From assembly GCF_900102915.1 (NCBI RefSeq), contig NZ_FNGG01000001.1, forward strand, positions 434,001 through 498,000: 64,000 bases of DNA, read 5' to 3'. Shown here piece by piece: positions 26,658 to 36,080 of the stretch. The stretch is from Salinimicrobium catena. GTDB lineage: Bacteria; Bacteroidota; Bacteroidia; Flavobacteriales; Flavobacteriaceae. How positions within the stretch are numbered: position 1 is the first letter of the stretch; each line of letters begins with the position of its first letter. The notes under the pieces are model-generated. The model was given only the letters and a program-made list of their open reading frames with translations. It did no database searches and was not told the origin of the DNA. The translations under genes were made by a program, and so were the position numbers.

Positions 26658-27359
26658 ATGAGTAATTTAATAGGTCCAACTAAAAAAGAGGTTATGAGAA
26701 AATTATTATCAAATTTTCATGTGAACGTAAGCCCAACAGAACGTGCGGTGTCTCTTTTGGCGAGTGCCTATTTCCTGTATGAGGGCCTGGGGAAATCAAG
26801 AAAAAGCATTTTTGACACCGTTTTAGGCGGATATTTGATGTTTCGTGGCGCGACCGGAAACTGCGCGGTCTATGATGCCATTGGCAAGACAAAACCCGAC
26901 AACCGAAGCCGAAATGTCAACATTCAGGTACGTCAAATAATCAACAGACCTCGTAAGGATGTATATGAGTTTTGGCGCAATTTTGAGAACCTGCCCTTGT
27001 TCATGGAGCACCTGGAAACCGTGGATACCTTAAACGACAGCATATCTGTATGGGAAGCCAAGATTCCCGGCGGGATTGGCAAAGTGCGGTGGAAGAGCGA
27101 GATCGTCAAAGAACGGCCCTATGATCTCATTGGCTGGCAGTCTTTACCGGGGTCATCTATAGAAAACGCCGGAAAGGTGGAGTTCAAAGATGCATCAGAC
27201 CATGCCACCGAAGTGCACGTGGTGATCTCTTATCATGCCCCGGGAGGTATAGCCGGCGAAGGCGCTGCAAGATTGATCAATCCGGTATTTGAAGATATGC
27301 TGCGGGAAGACATATCCAATTTTAAATGGTTCGTGGAAAAAAAGATCCCTTTAGTCTAA
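26658..27359 (+). CDS. SRPBCC/cyclase-family protein with DUF2892-like N-terminus
   Basis: 233 residues. The N-terminal 70 residues (HVNVSPTERAVSLLASAYFL, GYLMFRGATGNCAVYDAIGK) form a short hydrophobic DUF2892-like domain. The C-terminal 150 residues (VRQIINRPRKDVYEFWRNFE onward, with GKVRWKSEIVKERPYDLIGW) form a START/SRPBCC fold like COG5637 cyclase/dehydrases. It may bind a lipid or hydrophobic ligand at the membrane. It is convergent with rfbD (9-bp overlap). The 138-bp upstream spacer contains the near-palindrome AAGAAGCTCAGCTTCTT near 26569. Confidence 0.8.
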   Translation: MSNLIGPTKKEVMRKLLSNFHVNVSPTERAVSLLASAYFLYEGLGKSRKSIFDTVLGGYLMFRGATGNCAVYDAIGKTKPDNRSRNVNIQVRQIINRPRKDVYEFWRNFENLPLFMEHLETVDTLNDSISVWEAKIPGGIGKVRWKSEIVKERPYDLIGWQSLPGSSIENAGKVEFKDASDHATEVHVVISYHAPGGIAGEGAARLINPVFEDMLREDISNFKWFVEKKIPLV

Positions 27360-28199
27360 GCCCAGGAATAGCTTTTCTAGACTTTCTCTCCAATGCAGAA
27401 TTGGAATTCCAAAGGCCTCTTCGGCCCTTTTCTTGTTTAAAACGCTGTATGCCGGACGGGTGGCTATGGTCTGAAAATCATTATTCTCTTTAAGCTCTGT
27501 GCGGGAGTCGCTCAGGGCCAGGATCTCTGCGGCAAAATCATACCATGTAGCTTCTCCCTGATTGCTGTAGTGGTAAGTGCCGTATTTTTGGCTTCCGGAA
27601 GCCATTAATTCCAGCACAAAACCCGCAAGATCATAAGCATTAGTAGGCGTCCCTTTCTGGGAAGTGGTAATATTGAGCGTCTCCCCAGCCGCAGCTTTTT
27701 TCCGAATGGTGTTAAAGAAATTGTGCCCGATATCTGAATACAGCCAGGAGGTCCTGAAAATGAAATACCGGTCCATGTGTTTCCTGATGTATTCTTCTCC
27801 CATCAACTTTGAAGCTCCGTAAACGTTCAGCGGTGCTGTCTCATCTTCTTCGGTATAAGGGATCTCCTTTTTCCCGTCGAAAACATAATCGGTTGAAAAA
27901 TGGATCAGCGTACATTCATTTTCACAGCAGGTTTCCGCCAGGTTCTTCACTGCTTCGGCGTTCACCAGGTAAGCCATCTCCTGCTCGCTTTCTGCCTGTT
28001 CCACCTTGGTATAAGCTGAACAATTGATGCAATAATCGAAATTGTTATTTCTGAAGTAGGCGCTAACCACTCCAAAAAGGGTTAGATCCAGGTCTTCAGA
28101 AGTGGTAAAAGTGAACTCGAACTCCTGGTATCTAGAGGAAAGCTTTCTAATACACTGCCCCAGTTGACCTGAAGCTCCTGTCACCAATACTTTTTTCAT
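27351..28199 (-). CDS. rfbD: dTDP-4-dehydrorhamnose reductase
   Basis: 282 residues. RfbD/RmlD catalyses the last step of dTDP-L-rhamnose synthesis using NAD(P)H. VTGASGQLGQCIRK (6-19) is the dinucleotide loop, LIHFSTDYVFDG holds the catalytic Thr, and NVYGASKLMGE contains YxxxK. It overlaps rfbC by 4 bp. Last gene of the operon. Confidence 0.96.
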   Translation of the reverse strand: MKKVLVTGASGQLGQCIRKLSSRYQEFEFTFTTSEDLDLTLFGVVSAYFRNNNFDYCINCSAYTKVEQAESEQEMAYLVNAEAVKNLAETCCENECTLIHFSTDYVFDGKKEIPYTEEDETAPLNVYGASKLMGEEYIRKHMDRYFIFRTSWLYSDIGHNFFNTIRKKAAAGETLNITTSQKGTPTNAYDLAGFVLELMASGSQKYGTYHYSNQGEATWYDFAAEILALSDSRTELKENNDFQTIATRPAYSVLNKKRAEEAFGIPILHWRESLEKLFLGLD

Positions 28200-28744
28200 A
28201 AGCCAAGAGATTCTAAGGTGGGTAATTGTTTGTCTTTTTCAGAAAGGATGAGCTCTTCTTCTGGCATTTCCCAGTCAATGTTCAAAGTGGGATCTTTCCA
28301 AATTATTCCGGCATCTGAATCTTTGTGATAATACTGGTCACATTTATAGGCGAAAACAGAGGTTTCTGAACGTGTTAGAAAGCCGTGAGCGAATCCGGCA
28401 GGCACGAATAGCTGGTACTGGTTTTCATTGCTTAAAATCACCTTAAATGACTTCAAATAAGTTGGGGAGTCGGGCCTAAGGTCTACCACCACATCCAGTA
28501 TCTCTCCCACCACTGCCCTCACCAGCTTGGCCTGAGCAAATTTCCCTTTCTGAAAATGCAGTCCCCGCAATACTCCTTTGGTTGAAGTTGACTGGTTATC
28601 CTGCACAAAATTAAGGTGCAGCCCAGTCACTTCCTCAAACCTTCGCTGACTAAAGCTTTCCATAAAAGTTCCTCTGTGGTCCTTGAAGACAGAAGGCTTC
28701 AGAATAAAACAATCTTTTAACGGTGTATTTTCTATTTCAAGCAT
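28196..28744 (-). CDS. rfbC: dTDP-4-dehydrorhamnose 3,5-epimerase
   Basis: 182 residues, standard length. DHRGTFMESFSQRRFEE (about 22-38) and QDNQSTSTKGVLRGLHFQKG (about 48-67) with the catalytic His in RGLHFQ, followed by VVDLRPDSPTY and the double-stranded beta-helix core, identify RfbC/RmlC. Stop and start overlap with rfbD and rfbA respectively. Confidence 0.97.
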   Translation of the reverse strand: MLEIENTPLKDCFILKPSVFKDHRGTFMESFSQRRFEEVTGLHLNFVQDNQSTSTKGVLRGLHFQKGKFAQAKLVRAVVGEILDVVVDLRPDSPTYLKSFKVILSNENQYQLFVPAGFAHGFLTRSETSVFAYKCDQYYHKDSDAGIIWKDPTLNIDWEMPEEELILSEKDKQLPTLESLGL

Positions 28745-29601
28745 TAATCGATCCGTAATAAATATTCACCATAACCGCTTTTCAGCAAAGGCTGCGCCAG
28801 CCGGTGAAGTTGTTCCTTGTTTATATAGCCCATCTGGTAGGCAGTTTCTTCTATGGCTCCTATCTTCAAGCCCTGCCTTTCTTCGATCACCTGCACAAAC
28901 TGGGCGGCTTTCATAAGAGAGTCAAAGGTCCCGGTGTCCAGCCAAGCGGTTCCCTTATCCAAGATGCTTACCTGTAATTTTTGTTTCTGAAGGTAGGCAT
29001 TATTGACATCGGTGATCTCCAGCTCCCCACGGGCCGAGGGTTTAATGTTCCTGGCGATCTCCACCACGTCATTGTCGTAAAAATATATCCCCGGCACCGC
29101 GTAATTTGATTTCGGAGAAACCGGTTTCTCTTCAATTGAATTTACTTTTCCCGAAGCATCAAAGTCTACCACCCCGTAACGCTGTGGGTCGTGCACGTGA
29201 TAGGCATAGATCATTCCCCCGTCGGGTTCATTATTGCTTTGCAGCAACTTGTCAAGCCCCGAACCGTAAAATATATTATCACCCAAGATCAGCGCTACCT
29301 TATCGTTCCCGATAAAATCTGCACCAATAACAAAAGCTTCCGCGAGACCTTTTGGTTCTTCCTGCACAGCGAACTCGAACCTGCACCCGTAGCGGCTGCC
29401 ATCTCCCAAAAGTTCCCTGAACAAAGGCAGGTCCTTGGGCGTGGAGATGATGAGGATCTCGTTGATCCCCGCCATCATCAGTGTGGAAAGCGGGTAATAG
29501 ATCATGGGTTTGTCATACACCGGCATCAACTGCTTGCTCACCGCGAGAGTTAGCGGGTGAAGCCTTGTTCCGGAGCCGCCTGCAAGAATAATTCCTTTCA
29601 T
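28744..29601 (-). CDS. rfbA: Glucose-1-phosphate thymidylyltransferase
   Basis: 285 residues, short RmlA form. [20 protein letters not shown] (3-22) is the nucleotide loop and [10 protein letters not shown] (29-38) follows. [11 protein letters not shown] carries the metal Asp, and [10 protein letters not shown]-type ([10 protein letters not shown]) and [10 protein letters not shown] motifs confirm it. It makes dTDP-glucose, the first step of the pathway. It overlaps rfbB by 4 bp. Confidence 0.97.
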   Translation of the reverse strand: MKGIILAGGSGTRLHPLTLAVSKQLMPVYDKPMIYYPLSTLMMAGINEILIISTPKDLPLFRELLGDGSRYGCRFEFAVQEEPKGLAEAFVIGADFIGNDKVALILGDNIFYGSGLDKLLQSNNEPDGGMIYAYHVHDPQRYGVVDFDASGKVNSIEEKPVSPKSNYAVPGIYFYDNDVVEIARNIKPSARGELEITDVNNAYLQKQKLQVSILDKGTAWLDTGTFDSLMKAAQFVQVIEERQGLKIGAIEETAYQMGYINKEQLHRLAQPLLKSGYGEYLLRID

Positions 29602-30620
29602 TTTTGATATTTTTGAAGATACCAGTTCACTGTCTTTGCAATACCGCTTTCAAAGTTCTCATCTGCTTTCCAACCCAGTTCGCCTTCAATTTTTGAAGCG
29701 TCTATGGCATACCGTCGGTCGTGCCCGGGTCTGTCCACCACGTAGGTGATTAGGTCTGCATAGCTTTTTCCGCTTTTTCGCGGAATCTTTTTGTCGAGCA
29801 GCTCACAGATCTTTTTCGCAATGTAAATGTTCTCCCGCTCATTTTGGCCGCCAATGTTGTAAGTTTCTCCAAACCTTCCCTCACGCAATACCAGATTAAT
29901 GCCTTTACAATGATCTGTTACGTATAACCAGTCCCGCACATTTTTACCATCGCCATAGATGGGAATAGGTTCTTCGTTAAGAGCGGTTCTAATGATGGTG
30001 GGAATAAGCTTTTCGTCATGCTGATGGGGACCATAATTATTTGAACAGTTGGTGGTCAAGACCGGCATTCCGTAGGTATGAAAATAGCTGCGCACCAAAA
30101 AGTCTGAAGCCGCCTTTGAAGCAGAATAAGGGCTATTTGGCGCGTAAGGCGTCTCTTCAGTGAACAATCCCTCAGCTCCTAAAGTGCCGTACACCTCATC
30201 TGTGGAAACATGCAAAAATCTGGCATTTTTAAACCCTTCCTTTATGCTGAAAGGTTTATTCATCCACAGCACATAAGCATTTTGAAGCAGGTTAAAAGTC
30301 CCGTTGATATTGGTTTCAACAAAAGCCGAAGGATCCAGAATGGAATTATCCACATGAGATTCGGCCGCAAAATTGATCACCTCCTGAAAACGGTATTTTT
30401 CGAACAGCTCCTTTACCAGCGGCTTATCATTTATATCTCCCTGCACAAAAGTGTAATTGGAAGCTCCTTCTACCTCCAGGTTGTCCAGATTTCCGGCGTA
30501 AGTAAGCTTGTCCAGGTTGACGATATGGTAATTTTCATCCTTGACAAACAGGTTGATGTAATTAGAGCCGATAAATCCGGCGCCACCTGTTACAAGAATA
30601 TATTTTTGTTCCCGATTCAT
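29598..30620 (-). CDS. rfbB: dTDP-glucose 4,6-dehydratase
   Basis: 340 residues, extended [21 protein letters not shown] (8-25) is the NAD motif. [11 protein letters not shown] carries the catalytic Thr-Asp-Glu, typical of RmlB, and [15 protein letters not shown] contains YxxxK. It converts dTDP-glucose to the 4-keto-6-deoxy sugar. It overlaps the DUF6909 gene by 4 bp, so translation is coupled. Confidence 0.97.
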   Translation of the reverse strand: MNREQKYILVTGGAGFIGSNYINLFVKDENYHIVNLDKLTYAGNLDNLEVEGASNYTFVQGDINDKPLVKELFEKYRFQEVINFAAESHVDNSILDPSAFVETNINGTFNLLQNAYVLWMNKPFSIKEGFKNARFLHVSTDEVYGTLGAEGLFTEETPYAPNSPYSASKAASDFLVRSYFHTYGMPVLTTNCSNNYGPHQHDEKLIPTIIRTALNEEPIPIYGDGKNVRDWLYVTDHCKGINLVLREGRFGETYNIGGQNERENIYIAKKICELLDKKIPRKSGKSYADLITYVVDRPGHDRRYAIDASKIEGELGWKADENFESGIAKTVNWYLQKYQK

Positions 30621-32326
30621 TTTTCTTCGGAATTATCACATTCAAAGATTTGCTCCAGGATCTTTTCAGTAATGAGATACGTTGGTTTTACCCCTGTTGT
30701 TCCCAAACCTCCGGAAGCCAGCGTACTCCCGGTTTCCAGCGGATTATCTGAGGCGTAATAGGCATAACGCACCTTCACGTCACCATTGATGTTCCCCCTT
30801 AATTTGGCGGCGGCCTGTATGGCCTTTTGATAATGTGCACCTTCCATCTCAAGCCCAACCACATTCCAGGAGGATTCATGGAAGAACTTAAGAATATCCT
30901 TGTTTTGAAGCGAAGTTCCTAATACGGTGATCATGGCGCCGTCACAAACACTAATTCCATGACCTTCGAGATCTTCCTTGCTCAGTTCGTTCGTGAACGG
31001 ATAGTTATCTGCGGTCCCCTCAAAAAGGTGTGCAGAAGGGATCATAATATCGCCTTTTCCACCCACAAGGATCCCTGCTTTTCCCATGATAGAAATAGAA
31101 GCCACATTCATGTGAATATTACCCTGTTCCGTTTGCAACGGTTTCAGCATTTCATCCATGGTCTCATAAGCCTGTTCCCCAAAAGCGTAATCCATCACCA
31201 TGATCACCGGCTTCTCCTTATCGTCAATATCGCCGTTGAGCTTGAATTTCGGATTCACGTACTGCATTTTTGCGGTATCAAAGATCTGCACGTCAATGTT
31301 CGCGCCGCTGGTATCTTCAATAAAGGTCATGCCTTCTTCGGAAGCGGTCTTCATGACCTTCATACGCAGCTTGCCATTAGCGGAGTTACTAAGATCTTCG
31401 TAAATGCCTGAAAGTTTTTTCTTTTTTAGCTCAGTTTTAAGGGCTTCCGGAGCATAAAGCGTGTTCATTACGCTGTGCATATTGGCGCTGATAATGTGCA
31501 AAGGCCGGCTCAAAAGGTTCTTTTCAAGCAGCACTTCCTTCACCTTGGTCGCCCAGATCTCCCCGTGAATATGATGACCCAGCCTTTCTCTCAACACCGG
31601 ACTAAAGGTCACGATGCGTTTGTTGTTGTTGAGCATCTCGTCAAGGGCGAGTTTACCCAGCCAATAGACAATATGCAGAAAACGTTCATTGTTTCCGGGA
31701 ATACTGAAAAGTGGAAAAATAGTGGTCACTTCCCTGAAGGTTCTCCCTAAAATGTTTGCGGTATGCGTAAGAGCAACTTCTCTTTCTGCCTGCGACAGCT
31801 CTTCCTTGCTAAGCACAGCATTTTCCAGCTTTTGCCAGTCGCGTGAAACTTCCCCTTCTTCATCTATCAACACGCGCCTCATGATCTTGTGAGACTCTAT
31901 GAACAGAAAAGTAAGATGGGTTAAAATGTCATAGATCTCAGACCTCCCGCGGGTGATCTCGATATTCATTTGCTCCTCGTCTATGCGGTAGCAGTTTCTG
32001 CGTCTTTTTGGGGGTACAATGGGTTTAAAATGGGAATTTCCGTAGCCTTCGTCACTGGTAAGGTTGATGAACCTGCATTCTTCAATGCCTATAGGCAACC
32101 TGTCAATGACGTACAGCAGTCCGTTCAATTCCACTTTTTCCTCTGCTACAGAGCCGTAGATCTCGGGCCTCAGTATCAGCAAGGATTCCCGCAAAGTTTC
32201 TCCCGATACTCCCATGGGTTTATAGAAACCGCGGTTGAACAGGTGACGCATGGTAATGTACATTCTTTCAATGGCATTGGAACTTTCCTGTGCCCGGGTG
32301 CGACCCTGTAATTTCAAATTACTCAT
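30617..32326 (-). CDS. DUF6909-like protein with nucleoside-phosphorylase-like C-terminus
   Basis: 569 residues from the ATG at 32326, preferred over the in-frame start at 32362 that overlaps the GH3 gene. The N-terminus (RTRAQESSNAIERMYITMRH) matches a Bacteroidota family I recall as DUF6909. The C-terminal third has features of the purine nucleoside phosphorylase/AMP nucleosidase superfamily: GILVGGKGDIMIP (418-430), ITVLGTS, and VGLEMEGAH (490-498), which resembles the ribose-binding EMEGA motif, followed by YASDNP. The likely substrate would be a nucleotide or nucleoside; this is inference. It lies inside the rhamnose operon. Confidence 0.75.
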   Translation of the reverse strand: MSNLKLQGRTRAQESSNAIERMYITMRHLFNRGFYKPMGVSGETLRESLLILRPEIYGSVAEEKVELNGLLYVIDRLPIGIEECRFINLTSDEGYGNSHFKPIVPPKRRRNCYRIDEEQMNIEITRGRSEIYDILTHLTFLFIESHKIMRRVLIDEEGEVSRDWQKLENAVLSKEELSQAEREVALTHTANILGRTFREVTTIFPLFSIPGNNERFLHIVYWLGKLALDEMLNNNKRIVTFSPVLRERLGHHIHGEIWATKVKEVLLEKNLLSRPLHIISANMHSVMNTLYAPEALKTELKKKKLSGIYEDLSNSANGKLRMKVMKTASEEGMTFIEDTSGANIDVQIFDTAKMQYVNPKFKLNGDIDDKEKPVIMVMDYAFGEQAYETMDEMLKPLQTEQGNIHMNVASISIMGKAGILVGGKGDIMIPSAHLFEGTADNYPFTNELSKEDLEGHGISVCDGAMITVLGTSLQNKDILKFFHESSWNVVGLEMEGAHYQKAIQAAAKLRGNINGDVKVRYAYYASDNPLETGSTLASGGLGTTGVKPTYLITEKILEQIFECDNSEEK

Positions 32327-32336
32327 ATATATTTGC

Positions 32337-33833
32337 TCATTTTTTAAGTTTTTCAAGGGCATCTGCGATCTTACGATCGTTAGAGAGCCTTGGTAATTTA
32401 TTTTGTCCGCCCAGCTTTCCTATTGATTTCATGTATTCCTGAAATCCGGAAACCGGGACTTTGGTTATTTTCAATCTCTGCAGGATCTTCCCTTCCAGCA
32501 GGTCAAAATAATAGGAATTCTGTTGTTGCATAGACTTGTCCAGGGCATCTGCAAAGGTATCCATATCTTCGGGCTCCTTTTCGAATTCAATGAACCATTC
32601 ATGATATGGCAACTGTTCGCCTTCGGGATTGATCTGCGGCGCAACGGTGAATTCTGAAATTCTTACTTCTGTTCCTGCAGTAGCCTCTTGCATGGCCTGC
32701 TCCACTTCCTTGGCGATGACATGCTCCCCAAAAGCCGAAATAAAGTGCTTAATCCTTCCGGAAACGATCACCCTGTACGGCTTCAGCGAAGTGAACTGTA
32801 TGGTGTCTCCCAGGTTATAGGCCCAGAGGCCGGCTGTAGTTGAGATGATCATTACATAGTTGGTGTGCAGCTCTACTTCTCCAATAGTGAGACGCTTCGG
32901 GTTTTCTGAAAAGAATTCATCAGTCTTAATGAACTCGTAGAAAATACCTGAATTAAGCTGCAGCAACATACCTTTTTCATCTTGCTTATCCTGAAAGGCA
33001 AAAAAGCCTTCCGAAGCAGGGAAAAGTTCAATGCTGTCCACTTTTCGTCCTATCAGGTTCTCAAACTTTGCACGGTAAGGTTCGTAATTTACCCCGCCGT
33101 AAATGAAAAGTTCAAAGTTAGGGAAGATCTCTCCTACTTTTTTCCCGGTGCGGGCCTGCAACCTTTCAAAATACATCTGCACCCAGGAGGGAATACCGCT
33201 TATTACCGACATGTCTTCGTGAACGGTTTCCTCTACGATCGCGTCTACCTTGGTTTCCCAGTCTTCAATGCAGTTGGTCTCCCAGCTCGGCATTCGATTC
33301 TTCTGAAGGTATCCCGGCACGTAATGGGCCACGATGCCCGAAAGCCTTCCCAGTTTGATCCCGTTCTTTTCATCCAGTTCGGGACTACCCTGCAAAAAGA
33401 TCATTTTTCCGTCTACAAAGTCAGCTTTCCCGGTGTCTGCAATATAGCACAAAATGGCATTTCGGGCCGCTTCGATATGGGTGGGCATAGAGGCTTTGGT
33501 AAGTGGGATGTACTTTGCGCCGCTGGTGGTACCAGAAGTTTTTGCGAAATAAAGCGGCTTTCCCGGCCAAAGAATGTCTTCTTTTCCCGCGACCACCTGC
33601 TCCACATAAGGCTTCAGTTCTTCGTAATCCCTTACCGGCACCTTTGCGGCAAAGTCGGCAGGAGATTGTATGGAACCAAAGGAATGGTCTTTCCCAAATT
33701 TGGTGTTTTTGGCTTTCTGAATTAGCTCTTTAAAAACCTTTTGTTGGGTCTCCACTGGCTTTGACGCCCAGGAGTCAATTTTTCGTTGTATGTAAGCGGC
33801 AAAAATTTTAGCCGAAAATGATTTTATAGACAT
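32337..33833 (-). CDS. GH3 auxin-responsive promoter family ligase
   Basis: 498 residues similar to plant GH3 acyl-acid amido synthetases, adenylate-forming enzymes. YFAKTSGTTSGAKYIPLT (about 107-124) is the ATP phosphate loop. FELFIYGGVNYEPYRAKFE, LFPASEGFFAFQ and VMIISTTAGLWAYNLGDTI correspond to the A4-A7 regions. Bacterial homologues have no assigned substrate. It lies between the M23 gene (5 bp) and the DUF6909 gene (10 bp), clearly one operon with rfbBACD. Confidence 0.88.
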   Translation of the reverse strand: MSIKSFSAKIFAAYIQRKIDSWASKPVETQQKVFKELIQKAKNTKFGKDHSFGSIQSPADFAAKVPVRDYEELKPYVEQVVAGKEDILWPGKPLYFAKTSGTTSGAKYIPLTKASMPTHIEAARNAILCYIADTGKADFVDGKMIFLQGSPELDEKNGIKLGRLSGIVAHYVPGYLQKNRMPSWETNCIEDWETKVDAIVEETVHEDMSVISGIPSWVQMYFERLQARTGKKVGEIFPNFELFIYGGVNYEPYRAKFENLIGRKVDSIELFPASEGFFAFQDKQDEKGMLLQLNSGIFYEFIKTDEFFSENPKRLTIGEVELHTNYVMIISTTAGLWAYNLGDTIQFTSLKPYRVIVSGRIKHFISAFGEHVIAKEVEQAMQEATAGTEVRISEFTVAPQINPEGEQLPYHEWFIEFEKEPEDMDTFADALDKSMQQQNSYYFDLLEGKILQRLKITKVPVSGFQEYMKSIGKLGGQNKLPRLSNDRKIADALEKLKK

Positions 33834-33838
33834 AGCAG

Positions 33839-34708
33839 TTATTGAAAATCAATGAAATCTGTCGGGTTCACAGGTTGACCTTCGCTCCACAGCTCAAAGT
33901 GCAGATGCGGCCCGGTAGAGAATTCTCCCGTAGAACCTGCAGTAGCGATCACTTCTCCTTTTTTCACCCTTTCCCCCTGTTCTTTAGTGAGGGAAGCATT
34001 GTGCTTGTAAACCGACAATAATCCGTAGCTATGCTCCACAATGATCACGTTACCGGTCTGTGAAGTCCATGCGGCAAAGATGACCGTACCGTCAGCAACC
34101 GATTTCACAGGAGCGTTATGAGCCGCGACAATATCGATCCCAAAATGGCGGTCCTTGATATTGTAGCCTTCAGAAACAGGGCCTTTGAGGGGCGGAAAAA
34201 GAGCATAATTCGCTCTTGAGGTAGCCGTTTCAAGGAAATTATATTTATCTTCCTGCACCACCATTTCCCTCAAGAGTGAGTCCTCTTTTGAAGGGGCAAG
34301 ATCTATATCTCCGGGTTCAGATCTCTGACTCTCCAGCAGAGAATCCCGGTTGAATTCCACCGTTTTGACATCTCCGGTGAGAACCCTCCTAATGGAATTG
34401 ATATACTGGTTGTTCATCTCCACCACGTTCTGCAGAGAATCGGTTTTATAAGCCAGGGTAACGGCACGCTGTTTAAGTTCTGTAGAAGAATAACCCGGAA
34501 TGTATTCCCGCAAGCCGGTAAAGGCAATTAGAACCGTAGTGAGCGCTATCAATACGATAACCGCTACTGTTAATACAACAAATACATTTAGCCGCGTAAG
34601 ATTTACAGAAAGTTTCTCTTCAAAAGTATCATCGTTGAGGATCACCAGCCTGTACTTATCCAGCAGCTTCTGGGAAATCTTTCTCTTATGTTCTTTATTT
34701 TCTTCCAT
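33839..34708 (-). CDS. M23 family peptidoglycan endopeptidase
   Basis: 289 residues. The cytoplasmic N-terminus (about 40 residues, HKRKISQKLLDKYRLVILND) precedes one membrane helix at about 40-65 and a coiled-coil segment. The LytM domain begins near 180, with metal ligands in DRHFGIDIVA and GPHLHFELW. It cleaves, or regulates cleavage of, peptidoglycan cross-links at the periplasmic side. First gene of the operon M23-GH3-DUF6909-rfbBACD, behind the -7 box at 34726-34733. Confidence 0.93.
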   Translation of the reverse strand: MEENKEHKRKISQKLLDKYRLVILNDDTFEEKLSVNLTRLNVFVVLTVAVIVLIALTTVLIAFTGLREYIPGYSSTELKQRAVTLAYKTDSLQNVVEMNNQYINSIRRVLTGDVKTVEFNRDSLLESQRSEPGDIDLAPSKEDSLLREMVVQEDKYNFLETATSRANYALFPPLKGPVSEGYNIKDRHFGIDIVAAHNAPVKSVADGTVIFAAWTSQTGNVIIVEHSYGLLSVYKHNASLTKEQGERVKKGEVIATAGSTGEFSTGPHLHFELWSEGQPVNPTDFIDFQ

Positions 34709-34725
34709 AGTTCAAGGGGCTGAGG

Positions 34726-34733
34726 CAAAGATA
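34726..34733 (-). promoter_or_regulatory. Predicted -7 box for the M23-GH3-rfb operon
   Basis: The minus strand reads TATCTTTG (TAnnTTTG), 18 bp upstream of the M23 start codon. It is divergent from the tatA promoter. Confidence 0.65.
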
Positions 34734-34777
34734 GGATAAAGAAAATTTTTAAATTGGTTTTATACTAACAGAAACCC

Positions 34778-34805
34778 TTGATTTAAAGATTTATTGCTAA
34801 CTTTG
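34778..34805 (+). promoter_or_regulatory. Predicted promoter of tatA
   Basis: -33 TTG at 34778-34780 and -7 box TAACTTTG at 34798-34805, spacing 17 bp; the ATG follows 19 bp later. Confidence 0.7.
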
Positions 34806-34824
34806 CAACACTAAATTTATCATT

Positions 34825-35022
34825 ATGAACGCAGCTATTTTACCATGGGTTATTGGAACACCTCAAATAATTTTCATTGTTGTGGTGGTGTTGTTGTTAT
34901 TTGGCGGAAGGAAAATTCCTGAACTAATGAGAGGATTAGGTAGCGGGATAAAGGAATTCAAAGACGCTTCCAAAGATGATGAGCCTACAGGCAAACCTGA
35001 AGAAGACCAGAAGAGATTGTAA
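34825..35022 (+). CDS. tatA: Sec-independent translocase TatA/TatE
   Basis: 65 residues. TatA oligomers form the transport path for folded proteins with twin-arginine signals. A short membrane helix (about 10-27, [20 protein letters not shown]) is followed by the amphipathic helix [15 protein letters not shown] and an acidic tail. The FGGRKIPEL hinge is the family signature. It is monocistronic with its own promoter and terminator. No tatC is in the window. Confidence 0.96.
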   Translation: MNAAILPWVIGTPQIIFIVVVVLLLFGGRKIPELMRGLGSGIKEFKDASKDDEPTGKPEEDQKRL

Positions 35023-35047
35023 GATCTTCAACTTTTATAAGATATTA

Positions 35048-35073
35048 AAAAACCCAACTTTCGTTGGGTTTTT
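35048..35073. terminator. Bidirectional terminator between tatA and DUF4837
   Basis: Perfect 11-bp arms AAAAACCCAAC (35048-35058) and GTTGGGTTTTT (35063-35073) with a TTTC loop. A/T runs on both sides let it serve both convergent genes. Confidence 0.9.
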
Positions 35074-35082
35074 CTTTTGTCT

Positions 35083-36060
35083 CTATTTAATGTCTGCCGA
35101 CTTTAAAATAGCTTCTATCTCCTGCATGTGGTCTCTCTTCATGGCCGAAGGGGCAAAAGCGAATCCTTCTATCACCACATACCTGTCGTTCTTCTCATCC
35201 AACACAGCATAGTTTAAAAAAGGGCCTGCCATAAAAGCACCTTTTACCTCCCAGGTTCCTTTGGTTTCCCAGGCGAACTTACCGTCTATTTGCGATTCAA
35301 AAAGGTAAGGCGCATAGGCCTCCTCTGTGATCATGTAAGTGTCCTCAAGGGGTCCGGGAATATGTTTCTGCCCTATAGAGTCTCTCATCGCGATAATATT
35401 TCCAATCACATTGGTATCCTTTTCCAGAACGTGCCTTGGAACTTCATAGGCCAGGATCTCCATGCTGCCGTTCTTAATGTCTTTTCTTATCCAAAAGAAA
35501 TCGTCTTCTTCTTTAGCATAGCGGTATGCCGTAGGAAACTTGAGCGACAATCCCAGTTCCTCCTCCAGGCGTTTATCATCTTTTAAAGACTTTTTCATTC
35601 GCCGCTGCTTTTCCTTGATCTCGGTTTCTTTAAAAGCCTTTACGATCTCTTCGGAATGTTCTTCTAATTGATTGATGATCTCCTCATTGGTCTGGCCAGA
35701 AATAAGTACCCCGGTCTGCGGGCGGGCATAAGGATTTTCAGCCACTTTCACGTTGGCCTCTTTTCCTTTCTGAACCCTTAAAAAGATCCTGTTCTTTCTA
35801 ACGAAACCTGAAAAAGCTTCGGGTGGCATCTGGCTTATGGAAAACAGTGGTTCTTCCTGTGGCAATCCGTCTACAGGCGCAGCCAGTACCTTGCGCAAAG
35901 AATCTCCCACCTCTCCGTTCCATAGCTCATTTTCTATGATGACCGATAGATTATTGATGTTGCCAGATGAGCTGGTCAAAACCACCTGATCTTCTTTTGG
36001 GTTATCGTTACAGGCCGCAAGTACGAACAGGCTAAGTACCAGTGATGTTATTTTTCTCAT
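35083..36060 (-). CDS. DUF4837 family lipoprotein
   Basis: 325 residues. A lipoprotein signal ends VLAAC (Cys17), followed by NDNPKEDQVVLTSSSGNINN. The combination of an N-terminal nucleotide-sensor-like VIIENELWNGEVGDSLR and the C-terminal AYAPYLFESQIDGKFAWETK matches the Bacteroidota DUF4837 family. It lies directly behind the MltD-like gene (20-bp gap), so the two may act together in envelope maintenance. Function unknown. Confidence 0.87.
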   Translation of the reverse strand: MRKITSLVLSLFVLAACNDNPKEDQVVLTSSSGNINNLSVIIENELWNGEVGDSLRKVLAAPVDGLPQEEPLFSISQMPPEAFSGFVRKNRIFLRVQKGKEANVKVAENPYARPQTGVLISGQTNEEIINQLEEHSEEIVKAFKETEIKEKQRRMKKSLKDDKRLEEELGLSLKFPTAYRYAKEEDDFFWIRKDIKNGSMEILAYEVPRHVLEKDTNVIGNIIAMRDSIGQKHIPGPLEDTYMITEEAYAPYLFESQIDGKFAWETKGTWEVKGAFMAGPFLNYAVLDEKNDRYVVIEGFAFAPSAMKRDHMQEIEAILKSADIK

Positions 36061-36080
36061 ATTTCTGAATTTTGAAGGGC

